Shown in pieces: positions 48,164 to 56,745 of a stretch of 64,000 nt of DNA (position 1 is its first letter; each line of letters starts with the position of its first letter). The notes under the pieces were generated by a model. That model saw nothing but the letters and a program-made list of their open reading frames with translations. It had not been told where the DNA came from and searched no databases. This DNA is from Sanguibacter hominis ATCC BAA-789. Lineage in GTDB: Bacteria > Actinomycetota > Actinomycetes > Actinomycetales > Cellulomonadaceae. The stretch spans positions 124,001 through 188,000 of the forward strand of contig NZ_JAAXOW010000002.1 in assembly GCF_012396185.1 (NCBI RefSeq), written 5' to 3'. A program made the translations under genes and the position numbers.

Positions 48164-49056
48164 GGTGCCTCCAGGATGACGTCGGACGTGACGTCCGGGT
48201 GGGGGTCGTGGTGCCCCCGTCGCCGCGCGAGCAAGGGGCTGGCCACCGCGACGACCGCGTACACGGCGATCGCGAGCACGACGATCATCGCACCCGGCGA
48301 CACGTTGACCCAGTAGGTGAGGGAGAGCCCGACGACGCAGATGACGACGCCGGTCATGATCGCGAGCCGCATCGTCCAGACGAAGGACTTCGTGACGAGC
48401 TGCGCGATCGCGACGGGCACGATCATGAGCGCGGAGACGAGGAGCAGCCCGACGACGCGCATCGCGACGGTCACGGTGAGCGCAGACATCACGGCGATCG
48501 CGATGTTGAGGAACCGGACGGGCAGGCCGGACGCGCGCGCGAACTCCTCGTCCTGCGAGACGGCGAAGAGCGCGGTGCGCAGCCCCAGCCCGAGACCGAG
48601 GACGACGAGGGCGAGGACCGCGGTCAGGACGAGGTCCGTCGTCGTGACGACGGAGATCGAACCGAACAGGTAGGTCATGAGGTTCGAGCTCTGCCCGCCG
48701 GCGAGCTCGATGATGAGCACACCGCCCGCGATGCCGCCGTAGAACAGGAGGGCGAGCGCGACGTCGCCGCTCGTGCGGCCTCGTTCCCGCACGACCTCGA
48801 TGCCGATGGCCCCGATGATCGCCGTGACGACCGCACCGGGGATCGCGAGGGCGTCCTGCGTGAGGCCCAGCCCGGCGCCGACGAGCCACCCGAGCGCGAC
48901 GCCCGTGAGGGCGACGTGACCGATGCCGTCGCCGAGGAGCGAGAGCTTGCGCTGGACGAGGTACGTGCCCATGACGGGGGCCACGACGCCCACGAGCAGG
49001 GCGGCGAGGAGCGCGCGCTGCATGAGCGGCGTCTGGAGCATCTCGACGATCTCCAT
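48160..49056 (-). CDS. znuB: Zinc ABC transporter permease
   Basis: A 298-residue ABC-3 family permease with about eight helices (MQRALLAALLVGVVAPVMGT at the start, LLGDGIGHVALTGVALGWLV near 35). It forms the channel of the high-affinity zinc importer. Its ATG lies 1 nt after the znuC stop, and its stop overlaps the zur GTG. Confidence 0.93.
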   Translation of the reverse strand: MEIVEMLQTPLMQRALLAALLVGVVAPVMGTYLVQRKLSLLGDGIGHVALTGVALGWLVGAGLGLTQDALAIPGAVVTAIIGAIGIEVVRERGRTSGDVALALLFYGGIAGGVLIIELAGGQSSNLMTYLFGSISVVTTTDLVLTAVLALVVLGLGLGLRTALFAVSQDEEFARASGLPVRFLNIAIAVMSALTVTVAMRVVGLLLVSALMIVPVAIAQLVTKSFVWTMRLAIMTGVVICVVGLSLTYWVNVSPGAMIVVLAIAVYAVVAVASPLLARRRGHHDPHPDVTSDVILEAP

Positions 49057-49057
49057 G

Positions 49058-49861
49058 TCACGCTCCTTCGCTGAAGAGGTGCTCGGGCAGGACGGGTGGC
49101 AGGGAGCGGGGCTCCGGGTCGCCGTGGACGTGCACGTGGTCGTGGTCGGCGGCGTCGTGGCCGTGCGCGGCGCGCGGCGGTGCGCCGTCGTGCACGATGC
49201 GACCGTGGCGCAGCACGACGGCGCGGGAGATGAGGTCGGCGAGCTCGCCGAGCTCGTGCAGCACGACGACGATCGTGCGGCCGCTCGCGACGAGGCGGCG
49301 CAGCGTGGCGGCGAGCGCTTCCTGGGACGGGTGGTCGACGCCGGCGACGGGCTCGTCGAGGATGAGCAGCTCGGGGTCGCGGACGAGGGCGCGAGCGATG
49401 AGCACGCGCTGCTGCTGACCGCCGGAGAGCTCGGTGACGGCCTGGTCCCGGCGGTGGGCGAGCCGGACCTCGGTGAGCGCAGCGTCGACGCGGGCGCGCC
49501 AGTCGCGGGGCTTGCGCAGCGAGCGGGAGGTCAGGAGGCCCGACGCGACGATCTCGGCGACCGTCGCGGGCACGCCGGCGGACGCGCCGACCCGCTGTGG
49601 GACGTAGCCCACGCGGTCCCAGGGCGCGGAAGGGCCGAGCGGCGCGCCGAGGATCTCGACGGTGCCCTCCGTCACGGGGACGGCGCGCACGAGGGAGCGG
49701 ACGAGCGTCGACTTGCCCGAACCGTTGGTGCCGAGCACGGCGACGACCTCACCGCGCTCGACGCGCAGGTCGATGCCGTGCAGGATCTGGGAGCCTTCGA
49801 GCCGGACGCCGAGGCCGCGGACGTCGAGCGCCGGGCTGGCCGGCTCATTCTGGTCAGGCAC
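49058..49861 (-). CDS. znuC: Zinc ABC transporter ATP-binding protein
   Basis: A 267-residue ABC ATPase: Walker A GTNGSGKST near 44, signature LSGGQQQR near 143, Walker B LLILDEPVAGVD near 162. A His/Asp-rich C-terminal stretch (HGHDAADHDHVHVHGD) may bind metal. GTG 49861 overlaps the end of znuA by 8 bases. Confidence 0.93.
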   Translation of the reverse strand: MPDQNEPASPALDVRGLGVRLEGSQILHGIDLRVERGEVVAVLGTNGSGKSTLVRSLVRAVPVTEGTVEILGAPLGPSAPWDRVGYVPQRVGASAGVPATVAEIVASGLLTSRSLRKPRDWRARVDAALTEVRLAHRRDQAVTELSGGQQQRVLIARALVRDPELLILDEPVAGVDHPSQEALAATLRRLVASGRTIVVVLHELGELADLISRAVVLRHGRIVHDGAPPRAAHGHDAADHDHVHVHGDPEPRSLPPVLPEHLFSEGA

Positions 49862-50798
49862 AGCCGAGCGCCTCCTTGAGAGCGGTGAGGTTCGCGGTCA
49901 TCGCGACGAGGTAGTCGTCGTCGGCGGCGAGCTGGGCGTCGGTGCGGGACTCGAGCGGGTCGAGGACGGCGGTCGAGATGCCGAGGTCGTCGGCGAGGAC
50001 CTCCGCCACCTTGGCGGTCGCCGCAGACTCGGAGAACACGGTGCTCACACCAGCCTCGGAGATCACCTTCGACACTTCCCGCAGGCGGGCGGGAGAGGGC
50101 TCCGTCTCGGGGTCGAGCCCCGAGATGCCGACCTGCTCGAGGTCGTAACGGTGGGCGAGGTAGCCGAACGCCTCGTGCGTCGTGACGAAGGTGCGGCTGT
50201 CGCAGCTCGCGAGGCCGGTCGTGAACGACTCGTCGAGGTCGGTCAGGGTCGCGACGAGCTCGGCGGCGCGCTCACGGTAGCCCGCGGCGTCGTCCGGGTC
50301 GGCAGCGGCGAAGGTCTCGCCCACCTCGGTGGCGAGCCCGGCGAGGAGGGTCGGGTCGAGCCAGAAGTGCGGGTCGAGGCTGCCGTGGTCGTGGCCGTCG
50401 TGCGACTCGCTCTCGCCCTCGTCGTCGTGCTCCGCGTCGGCGTCGAGCTCGGCGAAGCGGGCGGCGTCGAGCACGGCCTTCGGTGCGCCGTCGGCGACGG
50501 CCTGGTCGACGGCGGCCTGGAAGCCGGACTGGTAGACGACGACGTCGGCCTGGCCGACCGTGCGCAGCGTCGCGGGGGAGAGCTCGAGGCTGTGCGGCTC
50601 GCCGCCGGGCGGGGTGAGGTTGGAGACGCTGACGGCGGGACCTCCGACCTGCTCGGCGACGAACTGGAGCGGGTAGAACGACGTGAGGACGTCGAGGGCG
50701 GCGTCCGGGTCGTTCGAGCTGGACGAGCAGCCTGCGGTGCCGAGCGCGAAGGCGAGGGCGGCTGCGGCGGTCACGAGGGTGCGGGAGCGGAAGGTCAC
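49854..50798 (-). CDS. znuA: Zinc ABC transporter substrate-binding lipoprotein
   Basis: A 314-residue ZnuA/TroA-like lipoprotein. Lipobox LGTAGC near residue 24, a His/Asp/Glu-rich loop (HDDEGESESHDGHDHG) before LDPHFWLDP, and a final Cys. The His-rich loop is typical of zinc rather than manganese binders. I choose GTG 50798: it gives a normal signal peptide (VTFRSRTLVTAAAALAFA) and lies 7 nt after a GAGAAT box with TTGACA 18 nt further up. ATG 50807 and TTG 50813 are longer alternatives that would place the start inside that promoter. Confidence 0.88.
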   Translation of the reverse strand: MTFRSRTLVTAAAALAFALGTAGCSSSSNDPDAALDVLTSFYPLQFVAEQVGGPAVSVSNLTPPGGEPHSLELSPATLRTVGQADVVVYQSGFQAAVDQAVADGAPKAVLDAARFAELDADAEHDDEGESESHDGHDHGSLDPHFWLDPTLLAGLATEVGETFAAADPDDAAGYRERAAELVATLTDLDESFTTGLASCDSRTFVTTHEAFGYLAHRYDLEQVGISGLDPETEPSPARLREVSKVISEAGVSTVFSESAATAKVAEVLADDLGISTAVLDPLESRTDAQLAADDDYLVAMTANLTALKEALGCA

Positions 50799-50805
50799 GT
50801 CCCAC

Positions 50806-50835
50806 ATTCTCAACGGTAATGAGAACCATTGTCAA
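50806..50835 (-). promoter_or_regulatory. znuA promoter overlapped by the Zur operator
   Basis: On the minus strand: TTGACA (50835-50830), 18-nt spacer, GAGAAT (50811-50806), then 7 nt to the GTG at 50798. The Zur-type site at 50820-50834 covers the -35 box and part of the spacer, so bound repressor should exclude RNA polymerase. Confidence 0.6.
50820..50834 (-). promoter_or_regulatory. Zur box
   Basis: TGACAATGGTTCTCA on the minus strand, matching the actinobacterial Zur pattern TGAAAATGATTTTCA at 12 of 15 positions by eye. Confidence 0.75.
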
Positions 50836-50856
50836 AATGAGGGCTCGCGGGCCGGG

Positions 50857-50862
50857 TAGCCT
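50857..50862 (+). promoter_or_regulatory. Candidate -10 box for glyS
   Basis: TAGCCT, predicting transcription start near 50869 and a leader of about 57 nt that ends with the ribosome site CGGAG at 50912-50916. No T-box features are seen. Confidence 0.45.
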
Positions 50863-50925
50863 GGAACCTTGCAACCGCCCCGCAAGCCATGCGCGGGCGT
50901 CGACCATGTCAACGGAGTGATTTCA

Positions 50926-52314
50926 GTGGCCGCACCGTCCAAGCGTCTCGACGCAGTCGTTTCCCTCGCCAAGCGCAGGGGCTTCGTCTTCCAGTCTGGT
51001 GAGATCTACGGCGGCTCCCGCTCCGCCTGGGACTACGGGCCCCTCGGCGCCGAGCTCAAGGAGAACATCAAGCGCCAGTGGTGGCAGTCGATGGTCCGTG
51101 GTCGCGACGACGTCGTCGGGATCGACTCCGCGGTCATCCTCCCCAAGAAGGTCTGGGAGGCCTCCGGCCACGTCGCCGTCTTCACCGACCCCCTCGTCGA
51201 GTGCACGAGCTGCCACAAGCGCTACCGTGCCGACCACCTGCTCGAGGAGTTCGAGGAGAAGAAGGGGCGCGTCCCCGAGAACGGCCTCGCCGACATCGTC
51301 TGCTCCGCGTGCGGCACCAAGGGTGCATGGACCGAGCCGCAGAACTTCTCGGGCCTCCTCAAGACCTACCTGGGCCCCGTCGACAACGAGGAAGGGCTGC
51401 ACTACCTGCGCCCCGAGACCGCCCAGGGCATCTTCGTGAACTTCGCCAACGTCCAGGGCGCCTCCCGCAAGAAGCCGCCGTTCGGCATCGGCCAGATCGG
51501 CAAGTCCTTCCGCAACGAGATCACGCCCGGGAACTTCATCTTCCGCACACGTGAGTTCGAGCAGATGGAGATGGAGTTCTTCGTCGAGCCCGGCACGGAC
51601 GAGGAGTGGCACCAGACCTGGATCGACACGCGCATGGCCTGGTACACGGACCTCGGCATCGCGCCGGAGAACCTGCGCCTGTACGAGCACCCGAAGGAGA
51701 AGCTCTCCCACTACTCCAAGCGGACGGTCGACATCGAGTACCGCTTCGGCTTCACGGGCAGCGAGTGGGGCGAGCTCGAGGGCATCGCGAACCGCACCGA
51801 CTTCGACCTTAAGACCCACTCGGAGATCTCAGGCAAGGACCTGTCCTACTTCGACCAGGCCAAGAACGAGCGCTACTACCCGTACGTGATCGAGCCTGCG
51901 GCAGGTCTCACGCGCTCGCTCATGGCCTTCCTCGTCGAGGCGTACGCCGAGGACGAGGCGCCGAACGCGAAGGGCGGCGTCGACGTCCGCACGGTCCTGC
52001 GCCTCGACCCCCGACTCGCGCCCGTCAAGGCCGCGGTCCTGCCGCTGTCCCGCAACGAGCAGCTCTCGCCCAAGGCCCGCGACCTCGCCGCACAGCTGCG
52101 CAAGACCTGGAACATCGACTTCGACGACGCCGGCGCGATCGGCCGTCGCTACCGTCGCCAGGACGAGATCGGCACGCCGTTCTGCATCACCGTCGACTTC
52201 GACACCCTCGAGGACCACGCCGTGACGATCCGGCACCGTGACTCGATGGAGCAGGAGCGCGTCGCGCTCGACCAGGTCGAGGGCTACCTCGCAGCGCGCC
52301 TGATCGGCGCCTGA
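50926..52314 (+). CDS. glyS: Glycyl-tRNA synthetase (dimeric type)
   Basis: A 462-residue class II synthetase of the homodimeric GlyQS type. It starts [20 protein letters not shown], has class II motifs ([16 protein letters not shown], then [20 protein letters not shown]) and an anticodon-binding domain ([20 protein letters not shown]). A Cys pair (CTSC, later CSAC) lies in the insertion after motif 1. GTG 50926 has a ribosome site 9 nt upstream; an in-frame TTG at 50869 is rejected. Confidence 0.97.
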   Translation: MAAPSKRLDAVVSLAKRRGFVFQSGEIYGGSRSAWDYGPLGAELKENIKRQWWQSMVRGRDDVVGIDSAVILPKKVWEASGHVAVFTDPLVECTSCHKRYRADHLLEEFEEKKGRVPENGLADIVCSACGTKGAWTEPQNFSGLLKTYLGPVDNEEGLHYLRPETAQGIFVNFANVQGASRKKPPFGIGQIGKSFRNEITPGNFIFRTREFEQMEMEFFVEPGTDEEWHQTWIDTRMAWYTDLGIAPENLRLYEHPKEKLSHYSKRTVDIEYRFGFTGSEWGELEGIANRTDFDLKTHSEISGKDLSYFDQAKNERYYPYVIEPAAGLTRSLMAFLVEAYAEDEAPNAKGGVDVRTVLRLDPRLAPVKAAVLPLSRNEQLSPKARDLAAQLRKTWNIDFDDAGAIGRRYRRQDEIGTPFCITVDFDTLEDHAVTIRHRDSMEQERVALDQVEGYLAARLIGA

Positions 52315-52337
52315 CAGCACCCCAGCACCACGACGCA

Positions 52338-52370
52338 CCGGAGGCTGGCAGCGACGCTGCCGGCCTCCGG
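52338..52370 (+). terminator. Hairpin terminator after glyS
   Basis: 15-pair stem (CCGGAGGCTGGCAGC with its complement, one T-G pair) and a GAC loop, 23 nt after the glyS stop. Confidence 0.8.
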
Positions 52371-52397
52371 CGTTGTTCTCGGAGCGACGCGGGACGT

Positions 52398-52403
52398 TAC
52401 GCT
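52398..52403 (+). promoter_or_regulatory. Candidate -10 box for the membrane protein gene at 52410
   Basis: TACGCT followed by 6 nt and ATG 52410; no Shine-Dalgarno sequence. Confidence 0.5.
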
Positions 52404-52409
52404 GCGCGC

Positions 52410-52949
52410 ATGAACCCGGAACCGTCGCTCCCGCGCGCCGTGGACGCGACGCCGCTGCCCGGGGCGGTGCAGAGCCCGGCGCTGCCCTGGTGGGTCGTCC
52501 CCGCGGCTGCGCTCGCCGGCCTCGTCACGACAGGGCTGCCGCTCGCGCTCGTGCTCAGGCCGAGAGAGGTCGTCTACCTGCCGGACGACGCACGTCCCGT
52601 CGAGCCTGGGCTGTTCGACCTGATCGCGGTCCCGACGCTCTGGTTGCTCGTCCTCGTCATCGCGCTCGCCGCGCTCGTGTTCGGTACGCTCGTGCGCACG
52701 ATGCTCAACCGATCCCTGCGACGGGGTGCGCCCTTGTCGCCGTGGCGTCTGGGCGCCGTCTCGAGCCTGGCGTGGCTCGTGGTCCTGCCGGTGATGGGCG
52801 GTGGCTTCACGCTCGTCGTCGTCGTGTTCACGGCGGGGATCGCCGCACTCGTGCTCGGCGGTGCGATCGTGGCGTTCTGCCTGCCCGGCTCGTTCCTGGC
52901 GGCAGCGATCGTCGCGCGGCTGGCCACACCTGACCGGACCGCCGGCTGA
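52410..52949 (+). CDS. Small membrane protein of unknown function
   Basis: A 179-residue protein with four hydrophobic helices (WWVVPAAALAGLVTTGLPLA, LWLLVLVIALAALVFGTLV, SLAWLVVLPVMGGGFTLVVV, GGAIVAFCLPGSFLAAAIVA) and short Pro- and Arg-rich loops. No family recognised. It sits between the glyS terminator and dus; 34 bp separate it from dus, so both may be co-transcribed. Confidence 0.65.
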   Translation: MNPEPSLPRAVDATPLPGAVQSPALPWWVVPAAALAGLVTTGLPLALVLRPREVVYLPDDARPVEPGLFDLIAVPTLWLLVLVIALAALVFGTLVRTMLNRSLRRGAPLSPWRLGAVSSLAWLVVLPVMGGGFTLVVVVFTAGIAALVLGGAIVAFCLPGSFLAAAIVARLATPDRTAG

Positions 52950-52983
52950 GAGGTAGCCGTCCGGCGATGGGATGATGGAGCCC

Positions 52984-54177
52984 ATGAGCACCACTGCCCT
53001 CGACCCGACGACCGCACGCCGCCCCGGCGAGCGGCTCCTCCCGCCACTGCAGATCGGCGCGCACTCGATCGACACCCCCGTCGTCCTCGCGCCCATGGCC
53101 GGCGTCACGAACGGCGCGTTCCGTCGACTGTGCCGCGAGCACGGTGCGGGCCTCTACGTGGCGGAGATGGTGACGTCACGGGCGCTCGTCGCGCGCAACG
53201 AGGAGTCCTTGCGGATCGTCACGTTCGACGAGGACGAGAAGGTGCGCTCGGCGCAGGTGTACGGCGTCGACCCGGCGACCGTGGGCGCTGCGGTGAAGAT
53301 CATCGCGGGGGAGGGGCGCGCAGACCACGTCGACCTGAACTTCGGTTGCCCTGTGCCCAAGGTGACGCGCAAGGGCGGTGGCGCCGCGTTGCCGTGGAAG
53401 CGGGAGCTGTTCACGCGCATCGTCGCGGCCGCCGTCGAGGCGGCGGCTCCCTACGGCGTGCCGGTGACCGTCAAGATGCGCAAGGGCATCGATGCCGAGC
53501 ACCACACCTACCTCGAGGCAGGCCTGATCGCGGAGAGCCTGGGGGTCGCTGCGGTCGCGCTGCACGCACGCACGGCCGCCGAGTACTACTCGGGCCACGC
53601 CGACTGGTCCGCGATCGCCGAGCTCAAGCGCACGGTCACCTCGATCCCGGTCCTCGGCAACGGGGACATCTGGAGCGCTGAGGACGCGGTCGCGATGGTC
53701 GAGCAGACGGGCTGCGACGGTGTCGTCGTCGGGCGCGGCTGCCAGGGGCGGCCGTGGCTGTTCGCCGATCTTGCCGCGGCGTTCGACGGGCGCGACGAGC
53801 GCGTGCGGCCGGGCCTGCGCATGGTCGCCGACACGATCTACCGGCACGGCGAGCTCATGGTCGAGGAGTTCGGTGACGAGGACAAGGGCATGCGCGACCT
53901 GCGCAAGCACATGGCCTGGTACCTCAAGGGCTACCCGGTGGGCGGCGACAGCCGGCGCGGCCTCGCGATGGTCTCGACGCTCGCGGAGCTGCGCGAGCTG
54001 CTCGACGCGCTCGACCTGGACCAGCCGTACCCCGGCGAGGCTGCCGAGGGCACGCGCGGACGGCAGGGGACGCCGAAGAGGCCGCACCTCCCGGAGGGGT
54101 GGCTCGACTCGCGTGAGCTCGACGACGACTTCCGGGCCAGGCTGGCCGAGGCCGAGCTCTCCGTCTCGGGCGGCTAG
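52984..54177 (+). CDS. dusB: tRNA-dihydrouridine synthase, DusB type
   Basis: A 397-residue FMN-dependent enzyme reducing uridines in tRNA. TIM barrel with VVLAPMAGVTNGAFRRLCRE near 36, the active-site loop DLNFGCPVPKVTRKGGGAAL (catalytic Cys) near 118, VKMRKGID near 166 and HARTAAEYYSG near 195. The C-terminal ~40 residues are a charged extension. ATG 52984 is chosen; GATGAT ends 7 nt upstream and may be a -10 box, while ATG 52972 and 52975 would lie within it. Confidence 0.94.
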   Translation: MSTTALDPTTARRPGERLLPPLQIGAHSIDTPVVLAPMAGVTNGAFRRLCREHGAGLYVAEMVTSRALVARNEESLRIVTFDEDEKVRSAQVYGVDPATVGAAVKIIAGEGRADHVDLNFGCPVPKVTRKGGGAALPWKRELFTRIVAAAVEAAAPYGVPVTVKMRKGIDAEHHTYLEAGLIAESLGVAAVALHARTAAEYYSGHADWSAIAELKRTVTSIPVLGNGDIWSAEDAVAMVEQTGCDGVVVGRGCQGRPWLFADLAAAFDGRDERVRPGLRMVADTIYRHGELMVEEFGDEDKGMRDLRKHMAWYLKGYPVGGDSRRGLAMVSTLAELRELLDALDLDQPYPGEAAEGTRGRQGTPKRPHLPEGWLDSRELDDDFRARLAEAELSVSGG

Positions 54178-54206
54178 GCTCCCGGGCGCCGAGGCTCGGC
54201 GAGTCG

Positions 54207-54851
54207 TCAGCGGACGGCGACCCTCGTCACCCTGTCGACCATGTGGTCGGCGAGGCGCACGGCGCCCGACTCGTGGGCGTCGAGCAGCGCCCGTGCCGAC
54301 TCCTGCGTCGGGTCGGTGAACCACGACGCGACGGTCACCCCGTGCTCGGGGCGCGAGACCAGCTCGATCGGGTCGCCCGCGCGCACCGTCCCGGGCTGGA
54401 GGACCCGGAGGTACGTCCCGACGAGCCCGGCCTCGCCGAAGCGGCGCACCCAGCGCGGCTCGCGCATCCGGTCGGCGAAGGTCGCGCACGGTGTACGGGG
54501 CATGGTCGCCTCGACGACGACGTCGTCGCCGATGCGCCACGTCTCACCGATGATCGCGGCCGACGTCTCGACGCCCGCGACCCGGAGGTTCTCGCCGAAG
54601 AGGCCCGGGGGGACCGGCCGGCCGAGACGCCGCGCCCACTCCTCGGCTTCGTGCTCGGCGTACGCGTACAGGGCCTTGTCCGGCCCGCCGTGGTGCTTCT
54701 TGTCCGCCTGGGTGTCGCCCTCGAGGCCCAGCAGACCGACGGCGACAGGTTCGGCCGTCGCGGTCTTGTCGATCGAGGTCTCCCTCCCGAGGGAGGGCAC
54801 GTGGACGGGGCGCGGTGCGCGGCAGACGGCGACGAGGGTGGCTTCGGTCAC
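54207..54851 (-). CDS. MOSC domain protein, YiiM-like
   Basis: A 214-residue MOSC-domain protein. The family carries molybdenum cofactor sulfur chemistry or reduces N-hydroxylated bases and drugs (YiiM). GLEGDTQADKKHHGGPDKAL and LFGENLRVAG are family hallmarks, and PRTPCATFADRM holds the conserved Cys. GTG 54851 has a -10 box 6 nt upstream. It faces dus, with 29 bp between the stops. Confidence 0.88.
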   Translation of the reverse strand: MTEATLVAVCRAPRPVHVPSLGRETSIDKTATAEPVAVGLLGLEGDTQADKKHHGGPDKALYAYAEHEAEEWARRLGRPVPPGLFGENLRVAGVETSAAIIGETWRIGDDVVVEATMPRTPCATFADRMREPRWVRRFGEAGLVGTYLRVLQPGTVRAGDPIELVSRPEHGVTVASWFTDPTQESARALLDAHESGAVRLADHMVDRVTRVAVR

Positions 54852-54857
54852 GCGTCG

Positions 54858-54863
54858 ATCCTA
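54858..54863 (-). promoter_or_regulatory. Candidate -10 box for the MOSC gene
   Basis: Minus-strand TAGGAT followed by 6 nt and GTG 54851; predicts a leaderless transcript. Confidence 0.5.
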
Positions 54864-54874
54864 GGTGGCGGCGC

Positions 54875-54903
54875 GCGCGCCCGCCGGTGTGCGGCGGGCG
54901 CGC
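54875..54903 (-). terminator. Hairpin terminator of the GH13 glucosidase gene
   Basis: Perfect 12-bp stem GCGCGCCCGCCG/CGGCGGGCGCGC with a 5-nt loop, just after the stop codon at 54914. Confidence 0.7.
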
Positions 54904-54913
54904 GGCGCCGCGG

Positions 54914-56632
54914 TCAGGCGCTCTCGGGAAGCGCCCACACCGTCGTGTCGGTGGGCACGCCGTCGTCCACGGGGCCGCTCGCGACGAGGACCTCGTACCC
55001 GACGGGCACCTCGACGGGCGTGCCGCCCAGGTTCGTCATGACGAGCAGGTCGCCGTTGCGGAAGGCGACGACCGCCGGGTCGTCTGCGAACGCGTCGACC
55101 CACGCGAGGTCACCCGCCCCGAGCCCGAGCCGACGGCGCTCGGCGAGCGCCGTGCGGTACAGCTCGTAGGTCGAGCCGTCGACCCCGCGCTGACGGTCAG
55201 CAGCGAGCTCGCGGTAGCTGTCGGGCTGGGGGAGCCAGGTCGCAGCGCTCGGGCCGAAGCCGAGCCCCGGCGCGTCGCCCGCCCACGGCATAGGGACGCG
55301 GCATCCGTCGCGGCCCGCCTCGGTGTGTCCGCTGCGGAACCATGCGGGGTCCTGGCGCAGGGAGTCGTCGAGCGTCGTGTGCTCGGGCAGGCCGAGCTCC
55401 TCGCCCTGGTACAGGTAAGCGGAGCCGGGCAGCGCGAGCATCTGAAGGGTGGCCGCGCGGGCGCGCCGCAGGCCCACGACCGCGTCCGGCTGCGGCTCGT
55501 GCGCGCGGATGCCGTTGGGTCGTCCGCCGCCGGGGATCGCGAGCCGCGACGCGTGCCGCACGACGTCGTGGTTCGACAGGACCCAGGTCGTCGGCGCGCC
55601 GACCTCGTCGTAGGCGCCGAGCGACGTCGTCACGACGTCGCGGAGCGCCGCGGCGTCCCACGGGGTCGTCAGGTAGGCGAAGTTGAACGCCTGCTGCATC
55701 TCGTCGGGACGGACGTAGCGGGCGAGGGCCGAGAGCGGCTCGACCCAGGCCTCGGCGCAGAGCGCGCGGTCGCCGTCGCACTCGGCGAGGACCGTGTTCC
55801 ACTCGCGGTAGATCTCGTGGACGCCGGGCTGGTCGAACATCGGGGTGAGCGCGGTGACGTTCGCGGCCTCGCCCGTCGATCCGTCGACCATGGACGTGTT
55901 GCCGTCCCAGTCCGGCAGGCCGTCCTTCTTGACCATGCCGTGCGCGACGTCGACGCGGAACCCATCGACGCCCTTGTCGAGCCAGAACCGCAGGATGTCG
56001 ACCATCTCCGCGCGCACCTCGGGGTTGGTCCACTCGAGGTCGGGCTGGGAGGAGTCGAACATGTGCAGGTACCACTGCGTGTCGGTGGCTCCGAGGCGGG
56101 CGGCGTCGGGGTGCTTGTCGACGCGCGTCCAGGCGGGCCCGCCGAAGACGGAGCCCCAGTTGTTCGGCGGTTCCTCGCCGTTCGCCTTGCCGTCGCGGAA
56201 CATGTAGCGGGCACGCTCGGGGCTGCCGGGGCCGGCGGCGAGCGCAGCCTGGAACCACGCGTGCTGGTCCGAGGTGTGGTTGGGGACGAGGTCGATGACG
56301 ACGCGGAGGCCGAGTGCATGGGCGCGCTCGAGGAGCATGTCGAAGTCTGCGAGGGTCCCGAAGAGCGGGTCCACGTCGCGGTAGTCGGCGACGTCGTACC
56401 CGCCGTCGGCCTGCGGCGACCGGTAGAAGGGCGAGAGCCACAGCGCGTCGACGCCGAGCTGGGCAAGGTGGTCGAGGCGCGCGGCGATGCCCGCGAGATC
56501 GCCCATGCCGTCACCGTCGGCGTCCGCGAAGGAGCGCGGGTACACCTGGTAGATCACGGCGTCGCGCCACCACTCGGCGGGCGCGGGGTGTGCGGGGTGG
56601 ATCGTGGTCGCGGTGACGGGGGTGAACGTCAC
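54914..56632 (-). CDS. GH13 alpha-glucosidase (oligo-1,6-glucosidase/AglA-like)
   Basis: A 572-residue cytoplasmic GH13 enzyme with no signal peptide. It releases glucose from imported malto- or isomalto-oligosaccharides. Conserved regions: VVIDLVPNHTSDQHAWF, GFRVDVAHGM (Asp nucleophile), ALCAEAWVEPL (Glu acid/base), LSNHDVVRH (third Asp). QVYPRSFADADGDGMGDLAG near the start is typical of the oligo-1,6-glucosidase subfamily, with a calcium-site-like DADGDGMGD. GTG 56632 is preceded by ACGAGG. A LacI-type palindrome lies 45 bp upstream, so the neighbouring regulator probably controls it. It reads in the same direction as lacI but after a strong terminator. Confidence 0.92.
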   Translation of the reverse strand: MTFTPVTATTIHPAHPAPAEWWRDAVIYQVYPRSFADADGDGMGDLAGIAARLDHLAQLGVDALWLSPFYRSPQADGGYDVADYRDVDPLFGTLADFDMLLERAHALGLRVVIDLVPNHTSDQHAWFQAALAAGPGSPERARYMFRDGKANGEEPPNNWGSVFGGPAWTRVDKHPDAARLGATDTQWYLHMFDSSQPDLEWTNPEVRAEMVDILRFWLDKGVDGFRVDVAHGMVKKDGLPDWDGNTSMVDGSTGEAANVTALTPMFDQPGVHEIYREWNTVLAECDGDRALCAEAWVEPLSALARYVRPDEMQQAFNFAYLTTPWDAAALRDVVTTSLGAYDEVGAPTTWVLSNHDVVRHASRLAIPGGGRPNGIRAHEPQPDAVVGLRRARAATLQMLALPGSAYLYQGEELGLPEHTTLDDSLRQDPAWFRSGHTEAGRDGCRVPMPWAGDAPGLGFGPSAATWLPQPDSYRELAADRQRGVDGSTYELYRTALAERRRLGLGAGDLAWVDAFADDPAVVAFRNGDLLVMTNLGGTPVEVPVGYEVLVASGPVDDGVPTDTTVWALPESA

Positions 56633-56676
56633 GGGGGCCTCGTTTCGTCGTCGTCGGTGTGAGCGCCACAAGGGCT

Positions 56677-56692
56677 ATCGAATCGATTTGAT
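56677..56692. promoter_or_regulatory. LacI-type operator upstream of the glucosidase gene
   Basis: ATCGAATCGATTTGAT, a 16-bp near-palindrome with a central CG (core AATCGATT), typical of LacI-family sites. It lies 45 bp upstream of the GTG at 56632. Confidence 0.65.
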
Positions 56693-56699
56693 GAACAGT

Positions 56700-56740
56700 A
56701 CGCGCAAGGCCCCGGTGGAAGCCACCGGGGCCTTGCGCGT
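56700..56740 (-). terminator. Very strong hairpin terminator of the lacI-type gene
   Basis: Perfect 19-bp stem (ACGCGCAAGGCCCCGGTGG with its complement) and a 3-nt loop, 6 bp after the regulator stop. It would insulate the downstream glucosidase gene. Confidence 0.85.
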
Positions 56741-56745
56741 GAGCG

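Noticed and set aside
50869-50925. Leaderless TTG start for glyS 6 nt after TAGCCT
   Set aside because: It would add 19 residues not seen in GlyRS, and the GTG at 50926 has a proper ribosome site. The -10 box is kept as a promoter.
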